Positions 62,649-64,000 of a stretch of DNA of 64,000 bases are shown piece after piece. Under the pieces are notes generated by a model. It saw only the letters and a program-made list of their open reading frames with translations. It made no database searches and was not told where the DNA came from. The translations under genes and the position numbers were made by a program. Position 1 is the first letter of the stretch; every line of letters starts with the position of its first letter. Source of the DNA: JAWHTC01 sp032586155 (GTDB lineage Bacteria > Pseudomonadota > Alphaproteobacteria > Rhodobacterales > Rhodobacteraceae); contig NZ_JAWHTC010000003.1 in assembly GCF_032586155.1 (NCBI RefSeq), positions 62,001 through 126,000 on the forward strand, given 5' to 3'.

Positions 62649-62839
62649 AGACGTTTGAATACAATATCCTGTCCTTTCCCATGACCCGCAAGACCAGCCT
62701 CTCCGACATGCAGGCCAGCCTGAACGAGAAAGGCGCAGACGGGTGGGAGGTGGTGTCGATCAGCACTTCGGAGTTCGCCAATATCGGGCACACCGTTTTC
62801 CTGAAGCGCGAAACCACACCCGCTGGAGCCACGGCATGA
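62645..62839 (+). CDS. DUF4177-type small protein
   Basis: A 64-residue protein of the DUF4177 type: FEYNILSFPM at the start, SLSDMQASLNEKGADGWEVV, then a strand with HTVFLKRE. The function is unknown. It sits between virB11 and virB6-side genes and overlaps both neighbours by 4 bp, which makes it part of the operon. Such a protein in a T4SS locus is unusual but not unknown. Confidence 0.72.
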   Translation: MKTFEYNILSFPMTRKTSLSDMQASLNEKGADGWEVVSISTSEFANIGHTVFLKRETTPAGATA

Positions 62840-63249
62840 GGCAGGCGGGCTGTACCCTCGTACTGACTGCGCTGGTCCTGGGACTGACGTCGGCACCCGG
62901 CTTCGCTGAGCGCAATCTCGTGCCGACCCTCGATCGCAGTTTCGACGTCTGTCCGAAGCGGCCCGTTGAACCCGTGTGGATGCAGGAGATCCCCCTGCGC
63001 CAAGCCTATCAGCGCGTGCTGGTCCAGGACATCTACCGCGCCCAGAACCTCGAGCGGATTGTCGAGACCAGCAGCTGCGATTGCGAAATCCAGTTCCCGT
63101 CCTGGGACGCGGCCGAGGCGGTGTTTCGGCAGAGGTACGCGAGCGACGAACGATGGGAGATGCTGCAAGCCTCGGACGCCTACAACCGCCGCGCCAACGC
63201 CGCCCGAACTGCCGCCAAGGCCATCTGCGACGCCGCAGGGAATTGGTAA
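62836..63249 (+). CDS. Secreted Cys-containing protein of unknown function
   Basis: A 137-residue protein with a signal peptide (LVLTALVLGLTSAPGFAE). The mature part has VCPKRPVEP and a Cys-rich SSCDCEIQFPSWDAAEAVF, then a helical end. No family recognised; the Cys residues may form disulfides. It overlaps the DUF4177 gene (ATGA) and precedes virB6 by 12 bp, so it is likely a T4SS part. Confidence 0.65.
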   Translation: MRQAGCTLVLTALVLGLTSAPGFAERNLVPTLDRSFDVCPKRPVEPVWMQEIPLRQAYQRVLVQDIYRAQNLERIVETSSCDCEIQFPSWDAAEAVFRQRYASDERWEMLQASDAYNRRANAARTAAKAICDAAGNW

Positions 63250-63261
63250 GGCAGCCCCGCG

Positions 63262-64000
63262 ATGAGTGTCGTCACCTACTTCGTTGAAACCTCCCAAGCC
63301 TATCTCGACACCGCCGCTGAGACCCAGTTTGGTGCGGTTGCGGCAACGGTCGGCACGCTCCTGGTTTTGGGGACAACGCTGGTGGTGATCCTCGTCGGCA
63401 TCAACATGATCTATCAATATCGGGCCATGGATGGGCACACAGCCTTCTGGCTCGCGGTCAAGATCGGGCTCATCGGGATATTCGCGACCAATTGGATGCA
63501 GTTCAACGCCTTCTCGTCTGCCATTCTCTATGGGATCGACAGTATCGCGGGCGCGCTTGTAGCTTCCGTCGGCGGCGGCAGCCCGGGCCCTTCAGGCACC
63601 TTCGCGGAGGAATTCGACCGGCTGATCGCGGAGCTGGGCGACTATCTGAACGCTGCCGGGTCCGAGCTGAACTGGATGGCTGGCGCCATGCTCGACATCG
63701 TCGGTGTTCTTCTGCTTTCAATCCTCGGCGGACTGGCCGCCTTCATCCTCGTGGCCTCCCGACTGATGATCGCGCTTCTGATCGGGATCGCCCCGGTGAT
63801 GATATTCCTGACCCTCTTCGAGGTGACCAAGGATTATTTCGCGCGCTGGCTGTCGGCGCTGATCTCCTTCGCACTATACCCCATCGTCGTGGCCGGCGTG
63901 TTCGCGACCATCACAGGCGTCTCCTCTGCGCTCATCGGTGAACTTGGCGACCCGGAAGGCGCTTCAAACATCGGCGCGCTCATTCCCTTCTTCATGATGG
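63262..64000 (+). CDS. virB6: T4SS polytopic membrane protein VirB6, partial
   Basis: The window ends inside this gene; 246 residues are seen. It has several hydrophobic helices (TVGTLLVLGTTLVVILVGIN; MLDIVGVLLLSILGGLAAFI; LMIALLIGIAPVMIFLTLFE) with the VirB6/TrbL pattern, including the conserved Trp in FARWLSALISFALYPIV. It forms the inner-membrane channel. The ATG at 63262 follows the previous stop by 12 bp. Confidence 0.88.
   Translation, partial: MSVVTYFVETSQAYLDTAAETQFGAVAATVGTLLVLGTTLVVILVGINMIYQYRAMDGHTAFWLAVKIGLIGIFATNWMQFNAFSSAILYGIDSIAGALVASVGGGSPGPSGTFAEEFDRLIAELGDYLNAAGSELNWMAGAMLDIVGVLLLSILGGLAAFILVASRLMIALLIGIAPVMIFLTLFEVTKDYFARWLSALISFALYPIVVAGVFATITGVSSALIGELGDPEGASNIGALIPFFMM

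Overview
The window looks like chromosome or large-replicon DNA from an alphaproteobacterium of the Rhodobacterales (roseobacter-type). This rests on the protein families and their arrangement: a Tad/Flp pilus locus, GtrA and GT-C surface-polysaccharide genes, a TRAP transporter with a FadR-type GntR regulator, and a VirB-type type IV secretion locus whose genes overlap as ATGA. It is an inference from family content; no rRNA or tRNA gene was found to confirm it.

Layout. 1-4.9 kb: part of a Tad (tight adherence) pilus locus on the minus strand (RcpC/CpaB, Flp pilin, TadG-like, TadV/CpaA prepilin peptidase, TadD-like lipoprotein), with a strong terminator between flp and cpaB and a tandem 75-bp repeat upstream of cpaB. 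5-21.2 kb: a surface-glycan region (two or three GT-C/Stt3-like membrane proteins, a UGM-like flavoprotein, GtrA, two GT2 enzymes, a GT-B enzyme, an RgpF-like protein, a sulfotransferase, a Wzx-type flippase and an AAA+ ATPase). 21.7 kb: an orphan secretin N-domain protein. 23.0-28.4 kb: a 5' scrap of an IS3-family element, then a TRAP/SDR/redoxin operon controlled from a legible divergent promoter-operator shared with a GntR regulator.

28.4-47.7 kb is accessory DNA: a gene-poor stretch, an excisionase-like Gly-rich protein, a membrane protein overlapping a T5orf172 (GIY-YIG-like) protein, a serine resolvase with a res-like site beside it, a Cys-rich possible replication protein, an unlisted ribbon-helix-helix ORF, two divergent HTH regulators, and a five-gene type I restriction operon in which a DUF262/DUF1524 (GmrSD-like) protein and an OLD-family ATPase/TOPRIM protein sit between hsdM and hsdS. 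That operon is the best candidate for a composite anti-phage system.

47.8-50.6 kb: a complete IS66-type element abutting the 3' scrap of an IS3-family element. 50.7-64 kb: a conjugation-type T4SS locus (two lytic transglycosylases, VirB2, B3, B4, a VirB7-like small lipoprotein, B5-like, B8, B9, B10, B11, a DUF4177 protein, a secreted protein, and VirB6 running off the end), preceded by small regulators and secreted proteins. No relaxase, coupling protein or oriT was recognised in the window. The T4SS and the defence operon together suggest an integrated mobile island or plasmid segment, but its ends could not be fixed.
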